Positions 28,050-37,594 of a stretch of 64,000 bases of DNA are shown piece after piece. Numbering within the stretch: the stretch's first letter is position 1; each line of letters begins with the position of its first letter. This DNA comes from Marinomonas piezotolerans (lineage in GTDB: Bacteria > Pseudomonadota > Gammaproteobacteria > Pseudomonadales > Marinomonadaceae): the NCBI RefSeq assembly GCF_003362755.1, contig NZ_QKRA01000002.1:558001-622000 (forward strand), written 5' to 3'. A program made the position numbers and the translations under genes. The notes beneath the pieces were generated by a model that made no database searches, had not been told where the DNA came from, and worked only from the letters and a program-made list of their open reading frames with translations.

Positions 28050-29039
28050 GGTGGCGCTAATGGCTTCTTCTAGCGGGGTATGCGGTTCTTCTCCGAGCAG
28101 CGACACCAGTTTTTCATTGCTCATTCTTAATGGATACTGCCATAAATAGCGCATCTCAAGAAGCTCCTTAAAGGTCTTGTTAAACGCTGATGCGACGTAA
28201 ATGCTCCACCAGGGAAAGGCTTGTAGGCGCGGCGTATGGCCTCTTTGGTCCGCAATCACTTTGGCGGCCGTGTTGGCCATTTGTGTGCCGTCATGGTCCC
28301 AGTGTCCATTCATATGAAAACGAGCGAAACGAGGGAGCTCTTCGCGGCGTAAGATCAATTGCATCATGGTTTCGGCCACATCTGGAAGATAGGCCCATTG
28401 ATGTCCCACACCTCGCTTTGCGAGGGTAAACAGTCGTTTACTTGTAATGCCTTTGGGGGCGATGCCTTGTTCAAACCAGCCACTAACGCTGGTCGGCCCA
28501 AAAAAATCTCCGCAACGCAGGAGAATGCATTGGCCTCCTTGTTGTGTGAACGCCTCCAATTGCTGCTCCATCGATACTCGTACTTTCCCCTTTTTACTGG
28601 TGGGCTGTTGAGGTGCGTCTTCATTGATATGGGTGCCGGCTTGGGCACTAAAGTTGTAAATATTACCCGGTACGACGACACAGGCTTGTTGATGTTGCGC
28701 AGCGTGCAAGGTACTGCACAGCATGGGGATGACGAGCGTTTCCCAGTCACGGTAGCCCGCTGGGTTGACGGCATGCACGATTACTTGGCATCCCTGACTG
28801 GCATTGAGCACGTCCGCTTGATTAAGGGCGTCCCCTTGTTGCCACTGAATCGGAGAGTTAGAAGGTACATTCGAAAGGTCCCGTTTCAGCGCTGTCACCT
28901 GCCAGCCTTGCTGCAGGAGTTGTTGAGTAATGACGGAGCCAATACCTCCCGTTGCACCCAGCACCAAGGCTCTATTTGAGTTTGAGTCTGTGTGGCTGAC
29001 GGAGGTTGCGGTGGATTGAAAAGCGGATGGAGAAGTCAT
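28032..29039 (-). CDS. NAD(P)-dependent epimerase/dehydratase-type SDR protein
   Basis: 335 aa extended short-chain dehydrogenase. Dinucleotide-binding motif GATGGIG at about 29-35, then HAVNP near 90, an active-site-like region at about 127-155 (GNIYNF, with KGKVRVSMEQ containing a Lys but no clear YxxxK), and DFFGP near 182. The absent canonical YxxxK suggests an atypical (NmrA- or isoflavone-reductase-like) member that may bind rather than reduce. A LysR gene is divergent, 97 bp away, and is the likely regulator. Confidence 0.8.
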   Translation of the reverse strand: MTSPSAFQSTATSVSHTDSNSNRALVLGATGGIGSVITQQLLQQGWQVTALKRDLSNVPSNSPIQWQQGDALNQADVLNASQGCQVIVHAVNPAGYRDWETLVIPMLCSTLHAAQHQQACVVVPGNIYNFSAQAGTHINEDAPQQPTSKKGKVRVSMEQQLEAFTQQGGQCILLRCGDFFGPTSVSGWFEQGIAPKGITSKRLFTLAKRGVGHQWAYLPDVAETMMQLILRREELPRFARFHMNGHWDHDGTQMANTAAKVIADQRGHTPRLQAFPWWSIYVASAFNKTFKELLEMRYLWQYPLRMSNEKLVSLLGEEPHTPLEEAISATLAPNR

Positions 29040-29136
29040 GATATTGCCCTGTTGTAGTGGTGGTATAGGGATAGATTAGCTATTCTTTTTGTTATATAAA
29101 ATTGTCTAAAATAGCTTATCGGGTATTCAAAAATTT

Positions 29137-30027
29137 ATGGATGAGTCAATTAACTGGACGCTGTATCACTCCTTTCTGGCGGTTATGGAGCATGGCTCGT
29201 TATCGGGCGCAGCGCGTGCCACAGGCTCGACTCAGCCTACCATCGGTCGGCATATTTCGGAGCTAGAGAAAGCATTGGATGTCAGCTTGTTTGTTCGTAC
29301 GCAAACGGGGTTTGTCGCGACGGATATTGCGCATGAATTATTGCCTCAGGCGCAGCAAATGGCCAGTATGGCTGCTTCAATCATACGCTTGGCACAGCGG
29401 GCAGGGGACGCTATCAGTGGCACAGTGCGTATTAGTGCCAGCGAGGTGGTTGGGGTAGAAATTCTGCCAGCAGTGCTTGCAAAACTTAGGCAAGCCTATC
29501 CTCAACTCGTTGTAGAATTGGTTATCTCAGATGCGCCCCATGACTTGTTATACCGCGAGGCGGATATTGCGCTGCGTATGTTTCGTCCTACTCAACAAGC
29601 GTTAATCACGAGACGGCTAGGGCAACTTGAATTAGGTTTTTTTGCCCATCGCCGCTATCTTGAACAGCACCCTGAACCGCAGACAATTGCAGATCTAAGC
29701 CAGCATACGCTGATTGGGTTTGATACGTTGTCAGATTATATTCGCAACCGTGTCGACAAGATGCCATTCAAGATCGACCGCCATGTATTTCAATACCGCT
29801 CAGATAACAGCTTGGCGCAGTTGGCGATGTTGCGAGCAGGCGTGGGGATCGGCGCTTGCCAAGCCGCGCTGGTTGCTGATGATCCCGATATCATCTCGGT
29901 ATTGCCTGGACAGCTCGATCTCAGCCTTGAGATGTGGCTTACAATGCATGAAGACTTGAAACGCAGTCGGGTGTGTAAAGCGGTGTTTGACTTTTTGGGG
30001 GCTGAGCTCGTTAACCAAGCGCAGTAA
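29137..30027 (+). CDS. LysR-family transcriptional regulator
   Basis: 296 aa. N-terminal winged HTH about 5-65 with GSLSGAARATGSTQPTIGRHISELE. The effector-binding domain of the type-2 periplasmic fold follows from about 90. It is divergent from the SDR gene, the classical LysR arrangement, and probably controls it. T-N11-A type boxes were not singled out in the AT-rich 29040-29136 intergenic region. Confidence 0.9.
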   Translation: MDESINWTLYHSFLAVMEHGSLSGAARATGSTQPTIGRHISELEKALDVSLFVRTQTGFVATDIAHELLPQAQQMASMAASIIRLAQRAGDAISGTVRISASEVVGVEILPAVLAKLRQAYPQLVVELVISDAPHDLLYREADIALRMFRPTQQALITRRLGQLELGFFAHRRYLEQHPEPQTIADLSQHTLIGFDTLSDYIRNRVDKMPFKIDRHVFQYRSDNSLAQLAMLRAGVGIGACQAALVADDPDIISVLPGQLDLSLEMWLTMHEDLKRSRVCKAVFDFLGAELVNQAQ

Positions 30028-30231
30028 TAGACGGCCTTCCAGCGCCGAATTTTAGCTATAGAAATAGGTGTCGATTTTATCCGTCATCAGACGTTTGCAT
30101 TCAAATTCGTCAGCGCTCACGATGAGGTCATACAAGCGTGGAGCAAGAGTGATAAAGTGATTAATCGTTATTAACGCTCTACGAGTAAAGTCCATTCGCT
30201 CTGCCTACATTGAATCAACAACTTGATAAGT

Positions 30232-30286
30232 CCAGCCTATGCTGACAATACGAATTGGCGCATTGTTAGCATAGGCTGGATTTTTT
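30232..30286 (+). terminator. Very strong terminator hairpin, 205 bp after the LysR stop
   Basis: An 18-bp stem (30232-30249 with 30262-30279, one G-U pair), 12-nt loop, then ATTTTTT. It may end the LysR transcript or a small RNA of the 30028-30386 gap, in which no gene is seen. Confidence 0.85.
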
Positions 30287-30386
30287 GGTCTATTGAACAA
30301 GGCTAACGGAGAAACCTTATGTTTTGCTTAAGGTATTGGGTTAGACGTTTTACGTTAGTGCTTCATGGTAAAAAAGAGGCCAGCGA

Positions 30387-31028
30387 CTAGCGTCTTGTGC
30401 TGTATACGCCGCCCGGTACTTTGTAATCCCAAACGGTCCATTTTTGTTGGGCGACCGTTTCTTTGGCTTGAAATTGGGATACTACCGTCGCTTGAACGCG
30501 GCGGTTTCTCTTTCGGTCCGCCTCTGAATCATTTGGTAAAACAGGGCGTGACTCACCGTAACCCAGTGCCACGATGCGTTCGATATCAATTTTAAACTTT
30601 TCTGACAATACTTTGGCGATGGATTGAGCGCGCTTTTGCGACAAGAGTTTGTTGGCGGCCGCATCGCCAACATCATCGGTATGGCCTGTAATAATGGCGA
30701 TGGTGTTTGGGTTTTTCTGTAGGAATTTCCCGAGCCGCAGTAAACCTGAGTAGAAGCTTGGTTTGAGTTCATGCTCTCCTGTACCAAAGTGGACATCAAG
30801 CTCCCCAGAGAGGTAGTGAACATCGTGTTCTGGGCACCCGTTATTATCGATGACGCTATTGGGGGCCGTGTCTGGGCAAAGGTCTCTGGCGTTAATCACA
30901 CCATCTTTATCTTGGTCTTTTAGGCGTAGAGAGATGTCTGGAGCGTTGTATAAACTGCTGGCATTCGCAGCGGTAAGAAAAGGTAACGTGAGTAGAGAAA
31001 TGCATGTGTGTTTGATCATCCTGTACAT
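30387..31028 (-). CDS. OmpA-family outer-membrane protein with a thrombospondin type-3-like repeat
   Basis: 213 aa. Signal peptide (cleavage about ANA23-SS). A calcium-type repeat KDQDKDGVINARDLCPDTAP at about 37-56 is followed by a second half ending DNNGCP. The OmpA_C peptidoglycan-binding domain spans about 75-185 (TGHTDDVGDAAANKLLSQKRA, GYGESRPVLPNDSEADRKRNRRV). There is no N-terminal beta-barrel, so it is a soluble or surface-tethered peptidoglycan binder. SD GGAG is 8 nt before the ATG. It is monocistronic. Confidence 0.88.
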   Translation of the reverse strand: MYRMIKHTCISLLTLPFLTAANASSLYNAPDISLRLKDQDKDGVINARDLCPDTAPNSVIDNNGCPEHDVHYLSGELDVHFGTGEHELKPSFYSGLLRLGKFLQKNPNTIAIITGHTDDVGDAAANKLLSQKRAQSIAKVLSEKFKIDIERIVALGYGESRPVLPNDSEADRKRNRRVQATVVSQFQAKETVAQQKWTVWDYKVPGGVYSTRR

Positions 31029-31373
31029 TGTTTAGACTCCTGTCAAAAAATAATGCCGGACGATTCTACCAATCCATGATCGAAAAACAACCAAACGAGG
31101 AAAAAATAATAAGATTTTGTTATAGAAGGTTAATGACACACAAATCGTCATATGGGTGTGTTAATCAAACTTGCTTATTTCGTAGGTCTTATTGTCGGTT
31201 AATGTGATCACCGTTCAACGGCAAAATAAGAGGGTTTGTTTACTCTGGATTTGCGATGCGTGCGGTGTTTACGTTGAGATTAATGCATGTGAGTTGAAGA
31301 CATTTATAGGCGTGTTTTTGCAGGTATTAGGGTAAACTTGACGCTAACGCCTATTTGGAAAGGGTTGTTTTCA
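31029..31373. other. Intergenic region without recognised genes
   Basis: 345 bp between divergent genes (OmpA-like and diguanylate cyclase), AT-rich. I see no ORF of note, no palindrome and no terminator. It presumably carries the two divergent promoters. Confidence 0.6.
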
Positions 31374-32657
31374 ATGTTTTTTAGTTCTTTGCGTCGACCA
31401 AACAATCTCTCCCAAAAAGTGATGCGAGTGATTTTCTCCATCTATTTAGTGGTTACTCTGCTCATCACAAGCTTACAGTTTTTGGGAGAATACCTAAAAA
31501 CTCAAGACGCCATTGTCAGCGAGTTAGAGCAATTAGAGGAAACCATACGCGGTCCGATTGCGACCAGCTTATGGCAGTATAATCAAAGCCAATTGAATGC
31601 GCTGGTCTCAGGCGTGATCCAATTACCCATTATCGAAGGGGTGGACGTGTTCGATGAAAATGAGCAATTGGTCACTTCAAAAAGAATTTATGAAAACAAC
31701 GCAACGCCTATCTCGCTATTTAATTCGACATCTGCATTACATTGGTCGATGAACGACGAAAACATCCCACTAGGGACCTTAGTGCTTTATTCCTCTTCAG
31801 ACGTTGTATTTGAGCGAGTTTGGTTTGGTTTCACCTTGATAGCCGTGACGGCCTTTATAAAGCTCACGATTTTATTCTGGTTATTTATTTGGGCGTTTGA
31901 CCGCTACTTGGCGGCGCCGCTTAGGGAGCTGATGTCGCAAGTTGATGAAGTACAAAAAAGCCAAGATGTCAGCAAGCGTATTGAGTTATCCAACACCGAA
32001 GCGAATGAACTGAGCCGATTGCAGAGCCATATGAATACGATGCTCAGCACTATTTCGACAGACCGAACGCGCTTGATAAATGATGAGCAAGCTAAGCGAG
32101 ATTGGCTGGAAGACGCCGTCGCGAAGCGTACCGAAGATCTAGAAACATTGAACGAAAAGTTGAAACACTTAGCGACAAGAGATTCCCTAACACATGTGTT
32201 AAATCGCGGCAGTTTTTTTGAAGCAGCACAGCAGCAGCTCGCTCTTTGTCAGCGCCAGCAATCGACCGTGACATTTATCTTAATGGATCTTGATTACTTC
32301 AAGCGTATTAATGACACCTATGGGCATTATGTGGGTGATAAAGTGTTGATTCATTTTACCCAAACGCTGCAAACCTTTTTAGGCGAGTCTGATCTTTTGG
32401 GAAGAGTTGGTGGAGAAGAGTTTGCCATATTGCTTATCGAGACGGGATTAGACGACGCATTTGAGATCGCTGATAAGATACGCCAAGCGATCAGTGACTC
32501 AGTGTTGCACGTCGATGGTCACAATGTGACCTATACTGTGAGCCTTGGCGTTGAGTCTTCAAACCCAGAAGATCAACGCATCGATGAATTGTTTAAACGT
32601 GCCGATTTTAAACTCTACGGCGCGAAGGGGAATGGGAGAGATTGTGTTGAGAAATAG
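31374..32657 (+). CDS. Membrane diguanylate cyclase with a periplasmic sensor and HAMP
   Basis: 427 aa from ATG 31374 (AAGGG upstream; a TTG at 31338 has no SD). Transmembrane helix about 18-36, periplasmic segment about 37-150, second helix about 155-180, HAMP about 183-235, a coiled coil, then GGDEF about 265-427. The catalytic motif is GGEEF at 346-350 with DLDYFKRINDTYGH upstream, so it should make c-di-GMP. The residues five before GGEEF are GESD, so the RxxD inhibitory site is missing. The next gene overlaps it by 26 bp and encodes a periplasmic binding protein, its probable sensor partner. Confidence 0.92.
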   Translation: MFFSSLRRPNNLSQKVMRVIFSIYLVVTLLITSLQFLGEYLKTQDAIVSELEQLEETIRGPIATSLWQYNQSQLNALVSGVIQLPIIEGVDVFDENEQLVTSKRIYENNATPISLFNSTSALHWSMNDENIPLGTLVLYSSSDVVFERVWFGFTLIAVTAFIKLTILFWLFIWAFDRYLAAPLRELMSQVDEVQKSQDVSKRIELSNTEANELSRLQSHMNTMLSTISTDRTRLINDEQAKRDWLEDAVAKRTEDLETLNEKLKHLATRDSLTHVLNRGSFFEAAQQQLALCQRQQSTVTFILMDLDYFKRINDTYGHYVGDKVLIHFTQTLQTFLGESDLLGRVGGEEFAILLIETGLDDAFEIADKIRQAISDSVLHVDGHNVTYTVSLGVESSNPEDQRIDELFKRADFKLYGAKGNGRDCVEK

Positions 32658-33459
32658 TAAACGCAGCATAGTGTCTTTATTTATATACGTTCTTGGGCTT
32701 TCTTTTGCGAGTGCGGGCTACACGACAACGCTAAAAGTGTGCTACGACCAATGGCCCCCGATGACCATATTTCCAACCGCAAGTGCACCACAGCGCGGTG
32801 TCATCATTGATATGTTGGAGCACATTTATTCTGAACAAGGCTATACACTGGAATACTACGAGGTGCCCCTCGCGCGCGGCTTAGACATGGTCTCTGAAGG
32901 AATGTGTGACATGTTGCCAGAGTTTTTATATACCAAAAATCCAGATAATGGCTTTATCTACGCAGATGAGCCTACCTTTGCTTACGACAGTGCGTTTGTC
33001 ATCAGGCGAGGAGATCCTTGGCGATACGATGGCGTCTCATCATTAACGGGGCGTCGTATAGCGACGGGGCCGGGTTGGGATTACAGCTCTATGAGTGCGG
33101 ACTATCAAGATTATATTGATGACCCGAAAAACGCTCAGTCTGTGGAGGTCATCGCGGGGGATCATGATGTGATTGACCGTATCCTCGAAATGATTCGTTC
33201 CCATCGAGTGGATGTATACGCCGATAACGAGCTGGTCCTTCAGTATGTGCTCAATCAGTTAGATTTACATGATTCGCTGCAAGTGGTCCGCCCAGGACTA
33301 GAGAAACCGCTTGTCGAAATGCCAATCTTTTCCAAGCAAATACCCTCAGAGAAAAGGCAAATACTGATCAATATTTGGAATGAAGGCCGCCTAGCGATGA
33401 AAGGTGAGCCGCAGCAGATGCTGCTAGATCAGTATCAAATCTCGTTGGGTAATCAATAA
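32632..33459 (+). CDS. Periplasmic amino-acid-binding-like protein (SBP_bac_3 type) linked to a diguanylate cyclase
   Basis: 275 aa. Signal peptide about 1-27 (hydrophobic VSLFIYVLGLSFASAGY). Mature start LKVCYDQWPPMTIF is typical of family 3 solute-binding folds. The start is uncertain: ATG 32632, GTG 32644 and TTG 32647 are all possible, and GGGAGAG at 32634-32640 would best serve 32644 or 32647. No permease or ATPase is nearby. The overlap with the GGDEF gene suggests that the protein presents a ligand to that receptor rather than to an ABC transporter. Confidence 0.83.
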   Translation: MGEIVLRNSKRSIVSLFIYVLGLSFASAGYTTTLKVCYDQWPPMTIFPTASAPQRGVIIDMLEHIYSEQGYTLEYYEVPLARGLDMVSEGMCDMLPEFLYTKNPDNGFIYADEPTFAYDSAFVIRRGDPWRYDGVSSLTGRRIATGPGWDYSSMSADYQDYIDDPKNAQSVEVIAGDHDVIDRILEMIRSHRVDVYADNELVLQYVLNQLDLHDSLQVVRPGLEKPLVEMPIFSKQIPSEKRQILINIWNEGRLAMKGEPQQMLLDQYQISLGNQ

Positions 33460-33568
33460 GCTTTTAAAGGCCCTTTTCAGCAGAAACAAAAGACGCGATA
33501 CTCTGCGCCTCGCGATGCTCTCTTTTTAGATCATCTTCACGACGTTACGATTTAAGGCGAATCATTAA

Positions 33569-34456
33569 ATGAGTTCATTGGGCACGGAAGCGGAGCGCAC
33601 CCTAATAGGTAAAGGTGTGCTGTTATGTTTAGCGGCGATGCTGCTCTTTGCATCACAGGATGCCGTGACGAAAATGCTGGTTCAAGAAATGTCCGTGGCG
33701 CAAGTCGTCTTAGTACGTTATTGGGTGTTTGCTGTGTTTGCGATCGTTTGGGTGTCCCGAGCCAGCTCGGTTAGGCGTGCATTACGTTCGGTCCGCCCCA
33801 AGCTACAAGTATTACGCTCCCTCTTATCCATCGCTGAAATTGCGATTTTTAATCTGGCGCTACGCTATCTTGGTTTAGCGGAATCGCATTCTTTGATGGC
33901 GGTCTTTCCTCTAATGGCGATTGCTCTGGCTGCTCCTATTCTAGGAGAGCGAGTCAGTTTGAAATGTTGGTTTGCGGTGTGTGCGGGGTTTATCGGGACG
34001 CTGGTGATCCTGCGTCCTGGGTTGGACGTCTTCAAACCAGAATCTCTGATCCCCCTCAGTGCTGCTTTATGTTTTGCTGGGTACCATGTGGTGACTCGCC
34101 AAGTAAGCTCAGCAGGCGATGGGTTTAACACCAACATACTGTACATGGCATTGGTCGGTTGCGTGTGTGCAACACTCTTTGGTTTGACAGTATGGCGCGA
34201 GCCAAGCCCGCAAGAGTGGGTCATGTTGGCAGTGATATCTGTGTTAAGTGTCGCGGCGCAAATTCTGTTAGTCAAAGCTCTGGAGTACGCTCCAGCCTCG
34301 GTTTTACAGCCCTTCAATTACAGCTTATTAGTATTCGCGACCATTATTGGCTTTTTGGTCTTCAGTGAGCTGCCTGACTTCTGGACCATCGTCGGTGCTG
34401 GGATCGTTATCGTTAGCGGTTTGTACGTGATTATTCTACAGCGAGCCCGCCGATGA
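33569..34456 (+). CDS. DMT-superfamily (EamA) transporter
   Basis: 295 aa with ten predicted transmembrane helices in two repeated EamA halves (about 15-145 and 155-290). The first half has LLFASQDAVTKMLV and the second begins ALCFAGYHVVTRQ. Members export or import amino acids, nucleotides or other metabolites; the substrate cannot be read here. It lies 109 bp after the binding-protein gene, so co-transcription is uncertain. Confidence 0.86.
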   Translation: MSSLGTEAERTLIGKGVLLCLAAMLLFASQDAVTKMLVQEMSVAQVVLVRYWVFAVFAIVWVSRASSVRRALRSVRPKLQVLRSLLSIAEIAIFNLALRYLGLAESHSLMAVFPLMAIALAAPILGERVSLKCWFAVCAGFIGTLVILRPGLDVFKPESLIPLSAALCFAGYHVVTRQVSSAGDGFNTNILYMALVGCVCATLFGLTVWREPSPQEWVMLAVISVLSVAAQILLVKALEYAPASVLQPFNYSLLVFATIIGFLVFSELPDFWTIVGAGIVIVSGLYVIILQRARR

Positions 34457-34507
34457 TAGAAACAGGGCGGACGCACCTCAGAGCCGAACCGTTTCTTTCA
34501 GATTCCA

Positions 34508-35242
34508 TCAAATACTCTGGTAATACGGTGTATAAATGCCAATGAAGTCTTCGATTGGTCTGAGTTGAAATCGTTCGCCCACGATGCGCGCACTTTTAAT
34601 TCGGTCAATACGGAACATCCGAGAGGACTGCCTGAGGTGGTCCCAGGATGTGATGTACCAAATTGGCCAATTCAGCAAAATATAGTGTGCTTCAATGACC
34701 CGTGTTGTCTGTGCTCCCGTATCGGATTGATAGTCGATTTCTAAGCAGCATTGCTCTAGAAATGCTTCGGCGATGCTTTCTGAAATCGTGTGTTCTGGTG
34801 TGATGTATCGAGCGACAGTGTTAGCGCCGGCGTTGCTGCCGATCATAATGCGCTTACGGATATCACTGACGGCGCTGCGCTGTTGTTGAGGGAACGCTTG
34901 AAACAGTTTCTGTTTAATGGCTTTTAAGTTATGGGTTAGCAATGGCGATTGTAGGGATTCCATGATCGCCAAAGAAAGCAGCAGCTCAATCACTTCATGG
35001 TGGTTCAATTGAAGTCGATCCACTCCCCACCGACCATTTAGACGAATGCCACCCCCGCGGCCTCGTTCTGACTCAATTGGGTAACCAGCTTGTTTTAACT
35101 CTGCTAATTCACGCATCAACGTACGCTGACTGATGCCCAATTGGTCACGCAAGTCTGACGTCTTCCAGTATGTTTCCGAACGCAACAAACCAATGAGTCG
35201 GCTACGGCGCTCTGTGCGTTGTTCAAAGCTTTTATTGATCAT
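34508..35242 (-). CDS. YafY-like HTH plus WYL-domain regulator
   Basis: 244 aa. Winged HTH about 12-60 (TSDLRDQLGISQRTLMRELAELKQAG), followed by a WYL-type region about 165-230 (CLEIDYQSDTGAQT ... FRIDRIKSARIVGE). Divergent from a glutathione S-transferase-like gene, with a 19-bp palindrome 9 bp before its own start, which argues for autoregulation and control of the transferase. It is a paralogue of the regulator at 17895. Confidence 0.86.
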   Translation of the reverse strand: MINKSFEQRTERRSRLIGLLRSETYWKTSDLRDQLGISQRTLMRELAELKQAGYPIESERGRGGGIRLNGRWGVDRLQLNHHEVIELLLSLAIMESLQSPLLTHNLKAIKQKLFQAFPQQQRSAVSDIRKRIMIGSNAGANTVARYITPEHTISESIAEAFLEQCCLEIDYQSDTGAQTTRVIEAHYILLNWPIWYITSWDHLRQSSRMFRIDRIKSARIVGERFQLRPIEDFIGIYTPYYQSI

Positions 35243-35250
35243 TTAACTAA

Positions 35251-35269
35251 TATGCCATTAAGCGGCATA
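35251..35269. promoter_or_regulatory. Putative operator between the WYL regulator and the GST gene
   Basis: TATGCC (35251-35256) and GGCATA (35264-35269) form an inverted repeat around a 7-bp centre in the 117-bp divergent promoter region. Confidence 0.5.
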
Positions 35270-35359
35270 AATAACCATATAGTTTGAATCAGAGGCAACA
35301 AACCCTTGCAGCGTCTACTACATTATTCAACGTCACCATGACGATAAGGAGTATTAACC

Positions 35360-35950
35360 ATGAAGCATTATTTCAACCCTATGAGTCGAGCCATCACGAC
35401 GGATTGGATGCTTAAAGAACTCGATGTTCAGCATGAGCGCATTCACATCGACTTGGCCGCGAAAGAAAATAACACCCCCGAATTTCGTCGTATCAACCCA
35501 ATGGGGAAATTGCCGGTGCTGGTGGATGGCGATACGGTGGTGACGGAAGTATTCGCGATCTGCGCCTACTTAGCAGATAAATTCCCTGAAAAACAAATGG
35601 CCCCTGCTATCAGTTCGGAGGAACGCGGGGCGTATTACCGCTACCTATTTGTCGCAGGTAACACCATTGAACCTGCTTTCACTCTTGCCGCGTGCGGATA
35701 CGAACACCCTGAACCTGTAACCGCAGGCTGGGGCGATCTATCTCGCGTACATACGACAATTGAAGAGATGACACCGGAAACAGGTTGGGCGCTTGGCGAT
35801 GATTTTACCGCGGCCGATGTTGTGTTCGGTGGTCTGCTAGATTTCGCGGCCACATTTAAATGGATGGAGCCTTCGCCTAAGGTTGCGGCCTACATCGAGC
35901 GTATTCGACAACGACCCGCCTACCAAGCAAGCCACAGTGCTTTTTCATAA
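35360..35950 (+). CDS. Glutathione S-transferase family protein
   Basis: 196 aa. Thioredoxin-like N-terminal domain about 1-75 with MSRAITTDWMLKELDV and the cis-Pro motif GKLPVLVDGDTVVTE. All-helical C-terminal domain about 85-195. Serine or tyrosine rather than a conspicuous cysteine is expected to stabilise glutathione. SD AAGGAG is 8 nt before the ATG. Predicted cytosolic conjugation or reduction of electrophiles; substrate unknown. Probably controlled by the divergent WYL regulator. Terminated at 35972. Confidence 0.88.
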   Translation: MKHYFNPMSRAITTDWMLKELDVQHERIHIDLAAKENNTPEFRRINPMGKLPVLVDGDTVVTEVFAICAYLADKFPEKQMAPAISSEERGAYYRYLFVAGNTIEPAFTLAACGYEHPEPVTAGWGDLSRVHTTIEEMTPETGWALGDDFTAADVVFGGLLDFAATFKWMEPSPKVAAYIERIRQRPAYQASHSAFS

Positions 35951-35971
35951 GTGGTCATCTCAAGACTGATT

Positions 35972-35998
35972 AGGCCCGCATAACAGCGGGCCTTGTTT
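35972..35998 (+). terminator. Terminator after the GST gene
   Basis: AGGCCCG (35972-35978) pairs with CGGGCCT (35987-35993), 8-nt loop, followed by TGTTT. Confidence 0.7.
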
Positions 35999-36013
35999 GA
36001 AAAAACAGTGGAT

Positions 36014-36038
36014 AACCCCCAATACGAGCATTGGGGTT
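36014..36038 (-). terminator. Possible terminator after the Rieske oxygenase gene
   Basis: AACCCCCAAT and ATTGGGGTT pair with one bulged base. On the minus strand a run of six T residues follows after about 8 nt. Confidence 0.45.
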
Positions 36039-36075
36039 TATGAGTAAAGCCAGCTTCCTTGCTTGCTTTTTAACC

Positions 36076-37347
36076 TTATTTTTTAAGGTTTTTTTGGATG
36101 GTATCCGTGTACCACTCTAGGAAGTTCATAATTCCGAACTCGAATGTTTCGGAGTATGGACCTGGTTGATAGCCAACGGAGTTGATGCCTAGTTGGTTTT
36201 CCTCACCAAGGATACGGTCTTGGTCATTTGTGGCATCCCATACTTGACGCAGACGAGCAGGGTCGTAATCGACACCTTCTACTGCATCTTTGTGTACGAA
36301 CCACTTAGTGGTCACCATAGACTCTTGAGCAGAGATCGGTAGCACTCGGAATACGATGAAGTGATCAGACTGCATGTGGTTCCAAGAGTTTGGTAGATGA
36401 AGAATACGCATCGAGCCAAGTTCAGGGTTTTTGATATTGCCAAGCATTTTTTTACAGCCAGCTTCCCCATCAATCGTCATCACTTTGGTGCCTTTTTTCA
36501 GAGGCATACGGACGATACGGTTACGTTTACCTGGGCCGAAGCTACGGTGCTCGTGCGGGATGCCTTCTTCATCCCATTTAGCGGCTTGCTCAGCGTAATG
36601 GTCTAGGAAATCCTGTGGCGCACGCGGATCGTTCGTGTCGTCCCATTCTAAAATGGTATTTAGAAGTTCTGGATGATTCCCTGCACAGTGGTAACACTCA
36701 CGGTTGTTTTCGATAACCAGCTTCCAGTTCGCTTTTTCGTACATGTTGGACTCTACGGCCAGCTTGGTGTTTTCTACGTCGTAAGGTGCCATGTACTCTT
36801 CGAGTGTCGCTAGGAACTCATCGAAATCGCCTTGTGGCTCTTCTTTACCTAGAGAAATGAAGATGAATCCGCCAGCGGTTTTGCAGTGTGCTTTCTTCAA
36901 GCCGTGTTGCGATTTGTCGAAGCTATCGCCCATTTCTGTGCCAGCATACAGTAGGTTGCCCTTTAGGTCGTAAGTCCACTGGTGGTAGGGACACACAAGG
37001 TTAGCTACTTTACCGCGGTGCTCAAGGCAAACGCGTGAACCACGGTGGCGGCAGGTGTTATGGAATGCGTTTACAGAGCCGTCCGCATCGCGCACGATTA
37101 GGACAGGGTTTTGCGCAATTTCAACGGTAAAATAGTCACCACGATTAGGGATTTCACTTGTCATCCCCACGAATAACCATTCTTTCTGGAACACTTCCTC
37201 CACATCAACACGGAACATGTGAGGGTCGTTGTACAGTGGTGCGTCCAACGAGTAATTTGCTGGGCGAGCCTCAAGCAATTGAGACATTTCTGTACGAGCT
37301 TCTTGAACAGTTGCGTAACGCATATTTAACAAATCGTTTTGATTCAT
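36076..37347 (-). CDS. Rieske non-heme iron oxygenase, glycine betaine/proline betaine demethylase (GbcA)-like
   Basis: 423 aa, single alpha subunit. Rieske cluster ligands Cys99, His101, Cys119 and His122. The mononuclear iron region is ENNRECYHCAGNHPE, giving His220 and His225 with Glu217 in the bridging position as in the betaine demethylase branch of the family. With a reductase partner it would demethylate a quaternary ammonium compound. No GbcB-like reductase gene lies nearby, so the partner is elsewhere. It is monocistronic. Which betaine it uses is an inference from family resemblance. Confidence 0.87.
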   Translation of the reverse strand: MNQNDLLNMRYATVQEARTEMSQLLEARPANYSLDAPLYNDPHMFRVDVEEVFQKEWLFVGMTSEIPNRGDYFTVEIAQNPVLIVRDADGSVNAFHNTCRHRGSRVCLEHRGKVANLVCPYHQWTYDLKGNLLYAGTEMGDSFDKSQHGLKKAHCKTAGGFIFISLGKEEPQGDFDEFLATLEEYMAPYDVENTKLAVESNMYEKANWKLVIENNRECYHCAGNHPELLNTILEWDDTNDPRAPQDFLDHYAEQAAKWDEEGIPHEHRSFGPGKRNRIVRMPLKKGTKVMTIDGEAGCKKMLGNIKNPELGSMRILHLPNSWNHMQSDHFIVFRVLPISAQESMVTTKWFVHKDAVEGVDYDPARLRQVWDATNDQDRILGEENQLGINSVGYQPGPYSETFEFGIMNFLEWYTDTIQKNLKK

Positions 37348-37594
37348 TAGATTGATCCTCTATAACAAGGCTGAGTTGATGTAGATTCTCTCGTCGGATC
37401 GATAATGCTAGGTTGGCTTTTAAGCGCGCCCTTTTTTATCGTTATAATTATGAGGCCAACTTTACTTATATTTTGAAAAGGGAAATGATCAATTACGACA
37501 CTTCAAACGAAAGTTGTGACGGTGATTGTTACGTTTTGCATTCAAAAACTATTCTTTTGATTTAGGTCAATAGTGGTCTGTAGCAACTGGATAA

